64,000 nt of DNA from JBFAPK01 sp040676675 (GCF_040676675.1 NZ_JBFAPK010000014.1:111942-175941); one strand, 5' to 3'. Numbered from the stretch's first letter, positions 42,082-50,422 are shown. Notes: generated by a model from the sequence alone, not told the origin. Program-made: numbers and translations.

Positions 42082-43434
42082 TTGATCAAATCACGACGTC
42101 TCGGCTGGTCGGTGGCGGCAGGGCTCGCCATCGTCCTGGTCAGCGCGGGGACGGCGCAGGCGCATCACCGCACCGGCACCGAACCGGACCGGCCGTACGC
42201 GCAGCCGGCGACCGCGCCCACCCGCGGCTGCGCGACCGTCGCGGCCACGCCGTCCGCCCCGCCGGCCGCCAGCATCCCGGCCATCCAGGTCATCTACGCC
42301 TGGCACGACGGGGACGGCAACCACTACGAGGAGTCGGTCGAGCAGATCGCCCGCATCGTCGACCGGATCGACTGGGCGCTCGACGAGTCGAGCAACTACG
42401 ACCAGCACCTCAACCTGAGCTGCCGCTACACGCCGAACGGCACGTACGCCGACTACGCCCGCGCCCTCGTCCAGGCGGAGAAGATCGAGGCCGGTACGAC
42501 CAGCTTCACCAGCTCCGCGACGGTACGCGCCGACCTGAACGGCGCCGGGTACGCCGACAGCAACCGCTACTACCTGGTCTTCACCGACTTCGAGTCCGAG
42601 TCCGACTCGAACCTCTGCCCCACCACCGGCGGTTACTGCTACTCGGTCGTCGAGGTCTGGGACAGCGGCGTGGCCGGCCACGAACTCGCCCACAACCTCG
42701 GCGCCGGGCACGCCTGGATGACCGAGGCCGGCCAGCAGTACGTGCCGGACATCATGATGGGCTGGGAGTGGTACTGGCTCTTCGACCCGGGGTTCCGGCA
42801 GTACTACGACCCGAGCGAGCTGACCGCCAGCTTCTACATCGACCCGTATCCGTCGACCACCCGGGCCAACATCGCCACCCACCCGGCGCTCACCGTACCG
42901 ACCTGCTGTGACAGCGGCGCCAACAGCGACCTGCTGACCGCCCAGGAGCGCACCGTCGAGGCGACCGCGCCGGGCGCCGCCGCGACCGGCTTCGGCGTCA
43001 CCGGCGGCGCCACCGCCGGGGTCACCGCCGCCTGCGGGGTCAGCGGGGTCTCCTGCAAGTACTTCGACGGCCGCCGCTCGCTGCGGGTCACCACCAGCGC
43101 GTCGGCCGCCTCCGGCACGGTGATCACCCGGCGGCCGGACGTCACGGCCGGGCAGACGTACAAGTACCTCGTCCGGCTGCGCGCGGACACCGCCGGTACG
43201 GTGCGGCTGCGACTGAACTGGTACAACTCCGCCAACACCCTGGTCTCCAGCAGCCAGAGCGCGGACATCGGCGTGACCACGAACTGGCTGGAGTGGCGGC
43301 TGACCGCGGCGGCGCCCGCCGGCGCGACCCGGGTCGAGGCGGCCGTGATCGCCCCGGTGCAGACGTCGTTCACCTTCAACGCCGACTCGTTCCAGCTGAA
43401 CCACTGCAACCCGAACTGCCGGATGGACACCTGA
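42082..43434 (+). CDS. Secreted metzincin-type zinc metalloprotease with C-terminal beta-sandwich domain
   Basis: 450 residues from TTG 42082; GTG 42058 is an alternative in frame. The signal peptide is basic KSRRLGW, then a hydrophobic core ending AGTAQA. The zinc site is complete: HELAHNLGAGH (His200, Glu201, His204, His210), with a Met-turn candidate at DIMMGWEW (about 223-230). Paired Cys (CPTTGGYC, CC near 285) suggest disulfides. Residues about 310-450 resemble a carbohydrate-binding-type jelly roll (YKYLVRLRADTAGTVRLRLN). The exact peptidase family is not recognised. It stands alone and is followed by a strong terminator. Confidence 0.8.
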   Translation: MIKSRRLGWSVAAGLAIVLVSAGTAQAHHRTGTEPDRPYAQPATAPTRGCATVAATPSAPPAASIPAIQVIYAWHDGDGNHYEESVEQIARIVDRIDWALDESSNYDQHLNLSCRYTPNGTYADYARALVQAEKIEAGTTSFTSSATVRADLNGAGYADSNRYYLVFTDFESESDSNLCPTTGGYCYSVVEVWDSGVAGHELAHNLGAGHAWMTEAGQQYVPDIMMGWEWYWLFDPGFRQYYDPSELTASFYIDPYPSTTRANIATHPALTVPTCCDSGANSDLLTAQERTVEATAPGAAATGFGVTGGATAGVTAACGVSGVSCKYFDGRRSLRVTTSASAASGTVITRRPDVTAGQTYKYLVRLRADTAGTVRLRLNWYNSANTLVSSSQSADIGVTTNWLEWRLTAAAPAGATRVEAAVIAPVQTSFTFNADSFQLNHCNPNCRMDT

Positions 43435-43441
43435 GCCGTAC

Positions 43442-43471
43442 GGCCGGCCACCTCGACCGAGGTGGCCGGCC
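43442..43471 (+). terminator. Rho-independent-type hairpin after the metalloprotease
   Basis: A perfect 14-bp stem, GGCCGGCCACCTCG (43442-43455) with CGAGGTGGCCGGCC (43458-43471), has a 2-nt loop and a short ATTT after it. Confidence 0.8.
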
Positions 43472-43574
43472 ATTTCCCGCGCGGGCAACGTACGCGCCGC
43501 GGATCATCACGTTCCCCGCCGGGGGCATTCCGCGCGCCGTGCGACACGGCGCCCCGGGCCGGGGGTTCGGGGAA

Positions 43575-44234
43575 TCAGGACGAGCAGCTGTTCAGCATGG
43601 TCTGCAGGGCGGACTTCTCCGCGGACTGCAACCGCAGCCCCCAGTGGTACTTCGAGTGCACCCACATCTTCGCGTAGGTGCAGCGGTACGCCGTACGGCT
43701 GGGCTGCCAGGTGGACGGGTCCTGGTCGCCCTTGGACTGGTTGACGTTGTCCGTCACCGCGATCAGCTGCGGGTAGGTCAGGTCGTTGGCGAACGACTGC
43801 CGGCGGCTGGTGGTCCAGGTGTTGGCGCCCGAGCGCCACGCCTCGGCCAGCGGCACCACGTGGTCGATGTCCAGGTCGGACGGATTGGTCCAGGTCGCAC
43901 CGTCGTACGGGCTGTACCAGCTGCCCGAGGTCGGCGTGCAGGAGCTGTTCACCGTCACGCCGGTGCCGTCGCGGCGCAGCACCGTCTCCCGGGTGTCGCA
44001 GGCGCCGGAGATGGTGATCCAGTGTGGGAAGAGGTCCCGGGAGTAGCCGGTCAGTGAACCCTCGGCGGCGACGGTGAGGGCGTTGAGTTCGCTCTGGGCG
44101 GTGGCCTTGCTGGGAATGTTCGGCGGGGTGGCGCCGGCCGGCGCGGCCAGGACCAGGGACGTGGTCAGGCCGGCCAGGGCGGCGGCCACGAGGGCCGGCC
44201 GGAAAAGCCGGAACCGTCGGTGCGGACGGGACAA
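43575..44234 (-). CDS. Secreted HNH-type nuclease (DUF1524/GmrSD C-terminal-like)
   Basis: 219 residues from TTG 44234, chosen because GGGAGG lies six bases upstream. The signal peptide has Arg-rich HRRFRLFRPAL, then a hydrophobic core ending PAGATP. The mature protein carries the HNH motif DLDIDHVVPLAEAWRSGA and a following asparagine-rich NVNQSKGDQDPSTW, the DUF1524 pattern of secreted actinobacterial nucleases. Four Cys may form disulfides. Probably degrades extracellular DNA for nutrient use or competition. Confidence 0.87.
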   Translation of the reverse strand: MSRPHRRFRLFRPALVAAALAGLTTSLVLAAPAGATPPNIPSKATAQSELNALTVAAEGSLTGYSRDLFPHWITISGACDTRETVLRRDGTGVTVNSSCTPTSGSWYSPYDGATWTNPSDLDIDHVVPLAEAWRSGANTWTTSRRQSFANDLTYPQLIAVTDNVNQSKGDQDPSTWQPSRTAYRCTYAKMWVHSKYHWGLRLQSAEKSALQTMLNSCSS

Positions 44235-44371
44235 GGGGTGCCTCCCGAAGGCGTGTGGGGGTACGGGACCGCCAAGATCGATCATGCGCGTGACCGCGCC
44301 ATGACGATCCCGTGTCCAGCCATCGACGGCCGCCCGAAGCCTCGGCGGCGCACCCGCCGCCGCAGGTACCG

Positions 44372-45040
44372 CTAGCCGAGCCGGCCCGCCTCGTGGACCA
44401 GGGTGAGGAACGCGCGGAGGTTCGGTACGCGGTGCACGCTCACCAGCCCCCACGCGATGCGCCTGCCGCGCGCGGTGACCTTGACGTTGCCCCGGTCCAC
44501 GTCGATTTTCTCGATCTCCGCCCAGCCCAGCCGCTTCCGGTTCCGGTTGAACCAGACGGCCACCGAGAGCCCGTCCGGCTCGATCGCGTACGGTCCGAAT
44601 TCGAGCCGCCCGCCCTGCCGCAGCGCCGCGCGCATCCCCGGCAGCTGGGCGGCCGTGATCCGCGGGTCGACCAGCTCGCGGAAGTCGTCGGCGATGTGCC
44701 GCTCGGTGCGGGTGGTCTCGCCGCCCACCCGGTACCCCCGGCCGTCGCGCAGGCCGAACCAGCACATGATGTCGGTCCCGCGGTAGCCGCCGTTGACGTA
44801 CTTGCGGGTGATCTGCTGGGTGAAGCGCTCGACCTCGTCGTAGCGGAAGTGGAACGGCTCCGCGTCGCCGCCCGGGGCGACCACGACCCCCTGCTCGAAG
44901 ACGCCGACGGTCATGAGCTTGCCCCGTACGGCCTGTAGCCGCGAGCCGCCCGCCATGACCCGGATCGGCGCGCCCAGCGAGCGCTCGCGCGCGATGGCCA
45001 GGAACGCCGGTGGGACCGGTACGTCGTCGTGGCGTGTCAT
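44372..45040 (-). CDS. DUF6585-like protein of unknown function
   Basis: 222 residues, no signal peptide or membrane segment. Content is beta-rich with two halves that look alike: each has a GVFEQGV/GPYAIEPDGL-type strand followed by EPFHFRYDEVERF or RLGWAEIEKIDVDRG, as in PH-like domains. I place it with the DUF6585 family of actinobacterial proteins, based on recalled pattern only. Nothing in the neighbourhood indicates a role. The upstream gene reads the other way after a terminator. Confidence 0.7.
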   Translation of the reverse strand: MTRHDDVPVPPAFLAIARERSLGAPIRVMAGGSRLQAVRGKLMTVGVFEQGVVVAPGGDAEPFHFRYDEVERFTQQITRKYVNGGYRGTDIMCWFGLRDGRGYRVGGETTRTERHIADDFRELVDPRITAAQLPGMRAALRQGGRLEFGPYAIEPDGLSVAVWFNRNRKRLGWAEIEKIDVDRGNVKVTARGRRIAWGLVSVHRVPNLRAFLTLVHEAGRLG

Positions 45041-45153
45041 CCCGCCCCACCTCCCGAGTCCGTGCGGTACGCCGGAATCGTCGAGGGCTCACCAGGTCGG
45101 GTCAATGGCACTTGCTGCCACGTCGCGCCGCGCACCTTCCGGCGCGGAGCGGT

Positions 45154-45194
45154 GCCGCGCGTCGGCCCGCCCTAGCGGCGGGCCGACGCGCGGC
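45154..45194 (-). terminator. Terminator of the GH27 gene
   Basis: A perfect 18-bp stem (45154-45171 with 45177-45194) and 5-nt CTAGC loop lie just after the GH27 stop codon. Confidence 0.8.
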
Positions 45195-45201
45195 GTCGGT
45201 T

Positions 45202-47274
45202 TCAGCAGTTGGCGGTCAGGCCGGCCCAGTCGGCGCGGTCGTTGTACCCGCCGTCGCCACCGTCGCCGACCACCAGGTCCAGCACCCGCACGCCGCCGAG
45301 GTCGACGTCGACCTGGCGCGGGTCGTCGCGGGTGACCACCCCGCTGTCGAAGAGGACCCGGCCGTCGGCGACCACCTGGAACGTCGACGTGGCGCCCTCG
45401 GGACCGACGTTGCGGACCGCGTCGTCCAGGCCCACGGTCGCGGTCAGCCGGGTGCACCGGTCGCCGACGTAGTAGCGCACGGTGGACGGCGACGCCACCC
45501 CGAGGCCGGTCGGGTAGACCTGGCCGACCAGGCTGATCGGCGAGCCGCCGCCCACGCTCTGGTCGACCGTCGGGCTCATCCAGCCGCTGGTGGCGCTGAT
45601 CCAGGTGTGGTGCGAGAGCGGGACCTCGCCGTCCGGCGGCACCGGCGCGACCACCACGGACGAGGCGGTCGACTGCTGCAACCGGCCGCGCCCGGCCACG
45701 TCGTACGACGTGGTGGCGGTCAGCGTGGCGGAGCCCGGCGCCGCGGCGGCGGGCAGGGCCACCGCGAAGGTGAAGGTGGCCGAACGGCCGCCGGGCAGTG
45801 ACTTCGGCGCCGTGCCGAGCGCCCGGACGGTCCAGCCGTCGGGCGCCGTGAGCCGTACCCGGGGTGCGGAGACCGGCTGCGCGCCGTCGTTGCGCACGAC
45901 CACCTCGACCGTCGCCTCGTCGCCGCCGGCGACCACCGGCGCCGAGCCGGCCGGGGTCGGGATCGCGCCGACCCGGGTCACCTGGGGGAGCCCGGCGGTC
46001 ACGTGCGGTACGCCCGGCGCGCCGTGGGCCGTGCCGACCCGCAGCAGCGCCGCGCCGTGGGCCGGCACCGCCGCGCTGAGGGTACCGGCGCTCTCGGTCA
46101 CCCGGTTGGTCCACGCGTCGCGGACGGTGAACCGCGAGCCGGTCAGGCCCGTCGAGGCGGCGCTGGTGGTGAGGATCGCCGGGCTCTCGCCGCGGTTGAG
46201 CAGCACCACCGCCCGGTCCCCGTTCGCCAGGCGTTTCACCCAGGTCTCCGTGGTGCCGGCCGGGCCGACCCGGACCGCCTGCACGCCGGCCGGGTCCTGG
46301 TTGATCGCCAACGCGTCCGGGTCGGCGAGGATCTCGACCGAGGTGCGGCCGAGCTTGCGGACATCGCTGCCGATCACCAGCGGCGCCGCCGCGACGGACC
46401 AGAGCGTCATCTGGGTACGGAACTCGTCGTCGCTCATCCCCAGCTCGGGCGCGAGGTAGTCCGGGTCGTTGAAGTGGCCGGGGCCGGCGACCTCGGGGTG
46501 CCGCGCGTTCGCGTCGTAGTTGCGCAGGACGTCCTTGAACTTGATGTCACCGACGAAGCCGACGTCGGTGTAGGTGCGCCAGGACTGCGCGATCGCCGGG
46601 GCGTAGCTCCAGGAATACGTCGACTGCTGCTCCTCCGGGTAGTCGCCCCAGTCCGGGGAGGTCACCGGGTTGCAGAGGTTGAAGATGATCGGCCGCTTGC
46701 TGGCGTTGTCGCGCAGCGCCCGCGCGAAGTCGGTGTAGACCGTTTTCGGGTCCAGGTCGGCGGCGATGCCGCAGAGGAAGTCGACCTTGACCGCGTCGAA
46801 CTGCCAGGCGGCGAACTGGTCCGCGTCGCGCTGGTAGTAGCCGCCGCTGCCGAGCCCGCACCTGCCGGGGATGTACGGGCCGGCGTCGGTGTAGATTCCG
46901 GCCCTGAGGCCCTTGGCGTGGATGTAGTCCACCAGCGGCTTCAACCCGTTCGGGAACCGGGTCCGGTCGGCCTGCAGGTCGCCCGCGGCCGTACGCGGCT
47001 CCGGGTCCTGCCAGCCGCCGTCGAGCCAGACGATGTCGTAGCCGGCCGCGGCCAGCCCGCGCGAGACGAGCGCGTCGGCGACCTCGCGTACCGACTGTTC
47101 GGAGAAGTCGCCGCCGAGGCCGAAGTACGTGTTCCAGCCCTGGTACGGCGTGGGGCTGAGCAGCTGTGCCGGCGCGGGTGTGCCGCTCGCGTCCCCGACC
47201 GCCTGCGCGGGGGCGGGCGCGACCAGCAGTCCGGCCGCGAGGGCGGCCAGCGCGGTGAGCGCACGTGGTTTCAC
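45202..47274 (-). CDS. Secreted GH27 alpha-galactosidase with NPCBM domain
   Basis: 690 residues from GTG 47274. The signal peptide ends around APAQA. The catalytic barrel starts TPYQGWNTYFGLGGDF and includes WLDGGWQD, the nucleophile motif AVKVDFLCG and the acid/base motif GPGHFNDPDYL. A beta-sandwich, a NEW3-like domain (EATVEVVVRNDGAQPV) and a C-terminal NPCBM domain (VPLSHHTWISATSGW onward) follow. It removes alpha-galactose from polysaccharides outside the cell. The usual GH27 nucleophile context is KYDNC; here it is KVDFLCG, within family variation. Confidence 0.93.
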   Translation of the reverse strand: MKPRALTALAALAAGLLVAPAPAQAVGDASGTPAPAQLLSPTPYQGWNTYFGLGGDFSEQSVREVADALVSRGLAAAGYDIVWLDGGWQDPEPRTAAGDLQADRTRFPNGLKPLVDYIHAKGLRAGIYTDAGPYIPGRCGLGSGGYYQRDADQFAAWQFDAVKVDFLCGIAADLDPKTVYTDFARALRDNASKRPIIFNLCNPVTSPDWGDYPEEQQSTYSWSYAPAIAQSWRTYTDVGFVGDIKFKDVLRNYDANARHPEVAGPGHFNDPDYLAPELGMSDDEFRTQMTLWSVAAAPLVIGSDVRKLGRTSVEILADPDALAINQDPAGVQAVRVGPAGTTETWVKRLANGDRAVVLLNRGESPAILTTSAASTGLTGSRFTVRDAWTNRVTESAGTLSAAVPAHGAALLRVGTAHGAPGVPHVTAGLPQVTRVGAIPTPAGSAPVVAGGDEATVEVVVRNDGAQPVSAPRVRLTAPDGWTVRALGTAPKSLPGGRSATFTFAVALPAAAAPGSATLTATTSYDVAGRGRLQQSTASSVVVAPVPPDGEVPLSHHTWISATSGWMSPTVDQSVGGGSPISLVGQVYPTGLGVASPSTVRYYVGDRCTRLTATVGLDDAVRNVGPEGATSTFQVVADGRVLFDSGVVTRDDPRQVDVDLGGVRVLDLVVGDGGDGGYNDRADWAGLTANC

Positions 47275-47363
47275 ATGGATTCCTTTGCTGCCGGGAAAGG
47301 AGTGCGCCAGCGGCACCGCGTGTCGCGGGGCGGTGCCGCGAGCGGGTCGGTTTGTTTCGCCAG

Positions 47364-47411
47364 ATCTTGCCGCCGGTTACCGGGGCGTGTCAATAATAAT
47401 TCGTAAATTAT
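47364..47411 (-). promoter_or_regulatory. Promoter and AT-rich palindrome of the GH27 gene
   Basis: On the minus strand TTGACA (47388-47393), an 18-nt spacer and CAAGAT (47364-47369). The 16-bp palindrome ATAATT-CGTA-AATTAT (47396-47411) sits just upstream of -35, and its AT-richness stands out. It resembles ROK/NagC-type operators; the regulator is not in the window. Confidence 0.5.
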
Positions 47412-47571
47412 GAGCTGACTGTAGGTAGACGCGCGCCCCGGCGCGCGGAAGGGCCCGCCTACCGGGGCAGGGGAGGGTGGCGGGAAGGCGCCGCCGAGCG
47501 GTGCCGGGGAAGGGCGACGGCCCGGCCGGACCGCGGTCGCGGCTCCGCCGTCCACGGTATGTCGTGACCGG

Positions 47572-47790
47572 CTACAGTGCCGCGACCAGCGCCTCGCCGT
47601 GCTTGCGCACCCACTTGGCGGCGACCGCGTCGAGGTCGGCCAGCTCCGGTTCGAGGACCGCGAGCGGCTCGACCGGGGTCGCCGCGCCGAGCTCGCCGAG
47701 CAGCGTGGTCAGTGCGGACCCCACGGCCCGGCGCGAGTTGAGCCGTGGGTTGCCGATCAGCTCGACGATGTCGGCCTGCTGCGTCGTCAT
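47572..47790 (-). pseudogene. Internally deleted NADPH-dependent FMN reductase
   Basis: 72 residues from ATG 47790, with AGGAG 9 bp upstream. The N-terminal 25 residues carry the FMN_red phosphate-loop motif IGNPRLNSR. The rest (LTTLLGELGAATPVEPLAVL to WVRKHGEALVAAL) matches the C-terminal end of FMN reductases, where the sequence usually reads like LVELGA-PTRGLYVLE. About 100 residues of the middle, including the flavin/NADPH core, are missing in frame. It may be a remnant or a small regulatory subunit. It lies near another flavin reductase and metNIQ. Confidence 0.55.
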
Positions 47791-47872
47791 CGGTGCTGCG
47801 CTCCTCGTGACAGCGGGCGTGGTCCGGCGGGCGGCGTGCGGGGCCGCCCGGCCGGATAGTCCCATCTAATGG

Positions 47873-47885
47873 ATAGGAAAACTAT
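47873..47885 (-). promoter_or_regulatory. Palindromic element ATAGGAAAACTAT upstream of the FMN reductase remnant
   Basis: ATAG-GAAAA-CTAT lies 83 bp upstream of the 47790 start. Its opposite strand reads ATAGTTTTCCTAT, sharing TTCCTAT with the palindrome before metN (52110-52125). A TTGACG -35-like box (47891-47896, minus strand) is adjacent. Confidence 0.4.
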
Positions 47886-47951
47886 GCTTTCGTCAACCGC
47901 GCCACCGCCACCGCACTGCCGTTCGCGGGCCGGAGCGGGGAGAATGCCCGG

Positions 47952-48503
47952 ATGAGGCGAGTGCTCGTGACCGGCATGTCGGGTACCGGCAAGTCGTCGG
48001 TGGTCGACGCCCTGGCCGAGCGTGGCCACCGGGCGGTGGACGCCGACTACGGCGGGCTGTCGCACCTGGTGGCGGTGCCCGGCGACGAGCTGACCGGGGT
48101 GGGCGCGGGACGCGACTGGGTGTGGCGCGAGGACCGGATCGAGCGGCTGCTGGCCACGGACGACGGCGACCTCCTCTTCCTCGCCGGCTGTGCCCCCAAC
48201 CAGGGGAAGTTCTATCCGCGCTTCGACCACGTCATCCTGCTCACGGCGCCGGCCGAGGTCATCGCGCGGCGGCTGGCGACCCGGACCACCAACCCGTACG
48301 GCAGGCGACCCGACCAGCTCGCGCGGACGCTCGAACTGAAGCGGACTGTCGAGCCGCTGCTCCGGCGGGGCGCGGATCTCGAAATCGAGACGACGCTGCC
48401 GCTGGACGAGGTGGTCGCCGCGATCCTCCGTCACGTGCGGCCCTCCGGCGCGCTCCCGTACGGCGGGTCCGACTCGTCGTGGTCTGGCGACCACGTGGGG
48501 TAA
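47952..48503 (+). CDS. P-loop kinase/AAA-type ATP-binding protein, shikimate-kinase-like
   Basis: 183 residues from ATG 47952 behind GGGGAG. The P-loop is GMSGTGKSSV (8-17). DADYGG follows as in small-molecule kinases. The lid segment has ATRTTNPYGRRPDQLART and the Walker-B-like strand is LLFLAGC. The size and fold resemble shikimate kinase or adenylate-kinase-like proteins, but the substrate-binding residues of AroK are not evident. Function unknown; predicted cytoplasmic phosphotransferase. Confidence 0.85.
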   Translation: MRRVLVTGMSGTGKSSVVDALAERGHRAVDADYGGLSHLVAVPGDELTGVGAGRDWVWREDRIERLLATDDGDLLFLAGCAPNQGKFYPRFDHVILLTAPAEVIARRLATRTTNPYGRRPDQLARTLELKRTVEPLLRRGADLEIETTLPLDEVVAAILRHVRPSGALPYGGSDSSWSGDHVG

Positions 48504-48510
48504 AACCTAC

Positions 48511-48539
48511 TTGACATGTAGGAGATGCAGGTTGATCAT
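48511..48539 (+). promoter_or_regulatory. Predicted promoter giving a leaderless transcript
   Basis: TTGACA (48511-48516), a 17-nt spacer and GATCAT (48534-48539). The -35 lies in the inverted repeat CCTAC-TTGACAT-GTAGG (48507-48523). The ATG at 48547 falls eight bases after the -10, where transcription should begin. Confidence 0.55.
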
Positions 48540-48546
48540 TGGGGGC

Positions 48547-48636
48547 ATGACCAGCCAGGAGGCGGACCTCGACGGCACGGGCGTCGCGGTGTCGCGCGGG
48601 TACTGTCGAGCCTGGACCGCCATCCGCGGCCGTTAG
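48547..48636 (+). CDS. Leaderless 29-residue mini-ORF, possible sulfur leader peptide
   Basis: ATG 48547 coincides with the predicted transcription start, so it would be translated without a leader. The peptide starts MTSQEADLDGTG and ends GYCRAWTAIRGR. A lone Cys next to Arg near the end, and the position 5' of a flavin reductase, resemble the actinobacterial putative leader peptides placed before sulfur-assimilation genes. There, ribosome pausing at Cys is thought to control downstream genes. The assignment is inference. Confidence 0.45.
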   Translation: MTSQEADLDGTGVAVSRGYCRAWTAIRGR

Positions 48637-48921
48637 CCCCGCCGGACCCGCCGCGATCCGGATCGGGCGCCGCGGTGCTCGGCGAGGGTGGCACCACGGC
48701 CCCCATCCTCGGCCGGAACGATCACAGTCCACCATCACCCGGCCGCGACGATCACCTGCCGGATCCCCGGCCCCGCCCCGCGCCGGTGTGACCGGACCCC
48801 GTCGCCCGCCGCACGAGCGATCCTTCCGTCCCGCCGCGGCGACGGCCAGCGGTACGACCGCGACCGCCACGAGGTGCCCTCGATGGACCCGATCCACCCG
48901 CTGACGACATCGGAGGAAACC
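48637..48921 (+). other. 285-bp leader between mini-ORF and flavin reductase
   Basis: No supported gene. It contains AGGGTGGCACCACG (48685-48698), 13 of 14 matches to the T-box sequence, but no recognisable T-box stem I upstream. A long untranslated leader is consistent with attenuation control. Confidence 0.4.
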
Positions 48922-49473
48922 ATGACGGTCACCGCCGACCCCGTCGCACCGGTCGACCCGGACGCGTTCCGGGCGCTGCTACGCCGGCAGGCCGCCACTG
49001 TCGCCGTGGTGACCGCCGCCGGGGAGCCACCCGTCGGGTTCACCGTCACCTCGCTGACCTCGGTGTCGCTGCGCCCGCCGCTGCTGTCCTTCTGCATCGC
49101 GCACACCTCGTCGAGCTGGCCGACGGTGGCGCGTACCGAGCACGTCGCGGTGCACCTGCTGTCGCGGCCCCAGCACGCCGTGGCCCGTACCTTCGCCACC
49201 AGCGGCATCGACCGCTTCGCCCAGCACCCCGACTGGCGGACCGGGCCGTACGGGGTGCCGCTGTTGCACGACGTACTGGCCTGGCTGGTCTGCCGGGTGG
49301 TCAGCCGGGTCACCGCCGGCGACCACGAGATCGTACTGGTCGAGCCGAGGCTGGCCGACTACGCCGCCGAGGGGGAGCCGCTGCTCTACCACATGGGCCG
49401 GTACGTGGCGCTCGGCGCGGAGGCCGACGCGGCCGGCGGCGATCCCGGCACCGGCGTGCCGCGCGCGGCGTAG
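48922..49473 (+). CDS. Flavin reductase family protein
   Basis: 183 residues from ATG 48922 behind GGAGGAAACC. It has the split-barrel flavin reductase-like domain: FRALLRRQAATVAVVTAAG, GFTVTSLTSVSLRPPLLSFC, HVAVHLLSRPQHAVARTFA and the late HEIVLVEP plus LLYHMGRYVAL. These proteins reduce FMN or FAD with NAD(P)H to supply a monooxygenase. Its neighbours (FMN reductase remnant, metNIQ) suggest use with an alkanesulfonate- or sulfur-related flavin monooxygenase, but none is seen here. Confidence 0.9.
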   Translation: MTVTADPVAPVDPDAFRALLRRQAATVAVVTAAGEPPVGFTVTSLTSVSLRPPLLSFCIAHTSSSWPTVARTEHVAVHLLSRPQHAVARTFATSGIDRFAQHPDWRTGPYGVPLLHDVLAWLVCRVVSRVTAGDHEIVLVEPRLADYAAEGEPLLYHMGRYVALGAEADAAGGDPGTGVPRAA

Positions 49474-49551
49474 CGGCCGGGCCGGAACGGGCCACGCCAG
49501 CGGGAACGGCCAGCACGCTGTCCGTCCCCGCCCGTCGGCGCGGGCCGCCGC

Positions 49552-50376
49552 TCAGAAGGCCGCCAGCACCGAGCCCTGGTACTTCTCCTCGATGAACTTC
49601 TTCACCTCGGGGGAGTGCAGCAGCTCCTCCAGCTTGCCCACCCGCGGGTCGCTCTCGCCGCCGTCGCGGACCACGACGAGGTTCGCGTACGGGTTGCCCT
49701 CGCCCTTCTCCAGCACCAGCGCGTCGGTGGCCGGCTTGAGCCCGGTCTCGATCGCGTAGTTGCCGTTGATCACCGAGGCGGCGGTGTCGTCCAGGCTGCG
49801 CGGCAGCTGGGCCGCCTCCAGCTCGCGGAACTGCAGCTGCTTCGGGTTCTCCGCGATGTCCCGCTGGGTGGCCTTCACGCCGGCGCCGTCCTTGAGCTTG
49901 ATCAGCCCGTTCTGGGCGAGCAGGTTGAGCGCCCGACCGGAGTTCGACGGGTCGTTCGGGATCGCGATCACGCCCTTGGCCGGCAGGTCGGCGAGGTTCT
50001 TGACCTTCTTGGAGTAGAGGCCGAGCGGCTCGATGTGCACCGGCTTGAGCGCGGTGAACTTGTAGCCCTTGGCGGCCTTCTCCTCGTCCAGGTACGGCAC
50101 GTGCTGGAAGTAGTTGGCGTCCAGCTGCCCGTCGGCGAGCGCCCGGTTCGGCTGGACGTAGTCGGTGAACTCGACGATGTCCAGCTTCAGCCCCGCCTTC
50201 TCCGCGAGGTTGTCCTTGACGTACTTGAGGATCTCGCCGTGCGGCACCGGGTTGACGCCGACCTTGAGCGCCGCGTCCGGCGGGGTCGACGTACCCGTCT
50301 CGTCGGACGAGCCGCAGGCGGCCAGCCCCAGGACGAGCGCGGCGGCGGCGATGGTAACGGTCAGGGTGCGTCGCAA
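49552..50376 (-). CDS. metQ: Methionine ABC transporter substrate-binding lipoprotein
   Basis: 274 residues from TTG 50376 (AAAGG upstream). The signal has lipobox LAACGSS. NlpA/MetQ family motifs: KVGVNPVPHGEILKYVKDN, VEFTDYVQPNRALADGQLDANYFQH and VIAIPNDPSNSGRALNLLA. It captures methionine (D or L) for MetNI. Third gene of the metN-metI-metQ operon on the minus strand. Confidence 0.93.
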   Translation of the reverse strand: MRRTLTVTIAAAALVLGLAACGSSDETGTSTPPDAALKVGVNPVPHGEILKYVKDNLAEKAGLKLDIVEFTDYVQPNRALADGQLDANYFQHVPYLDEEKAAKGYKFTALKPVHIEPLGLYSKKVKNLADLPAKGVIAIPNDPSNSGRALNLLAQNGLIKLKDGAGVKATQRDIAENPKQLQFRELEAAQLPRSLDDTAASVINGNYAIETGLKPATDALVLEKGEGNPYANLVVVRDGGESDPRVGKLEELLHSPEVKKFIEEKYQGSVLAAF

Positions 50377-50422
50377 GGGGATACCTTTCTGTTCCGCGCC
50401 GCGGCGGGTCCGCGGGCGTTGC

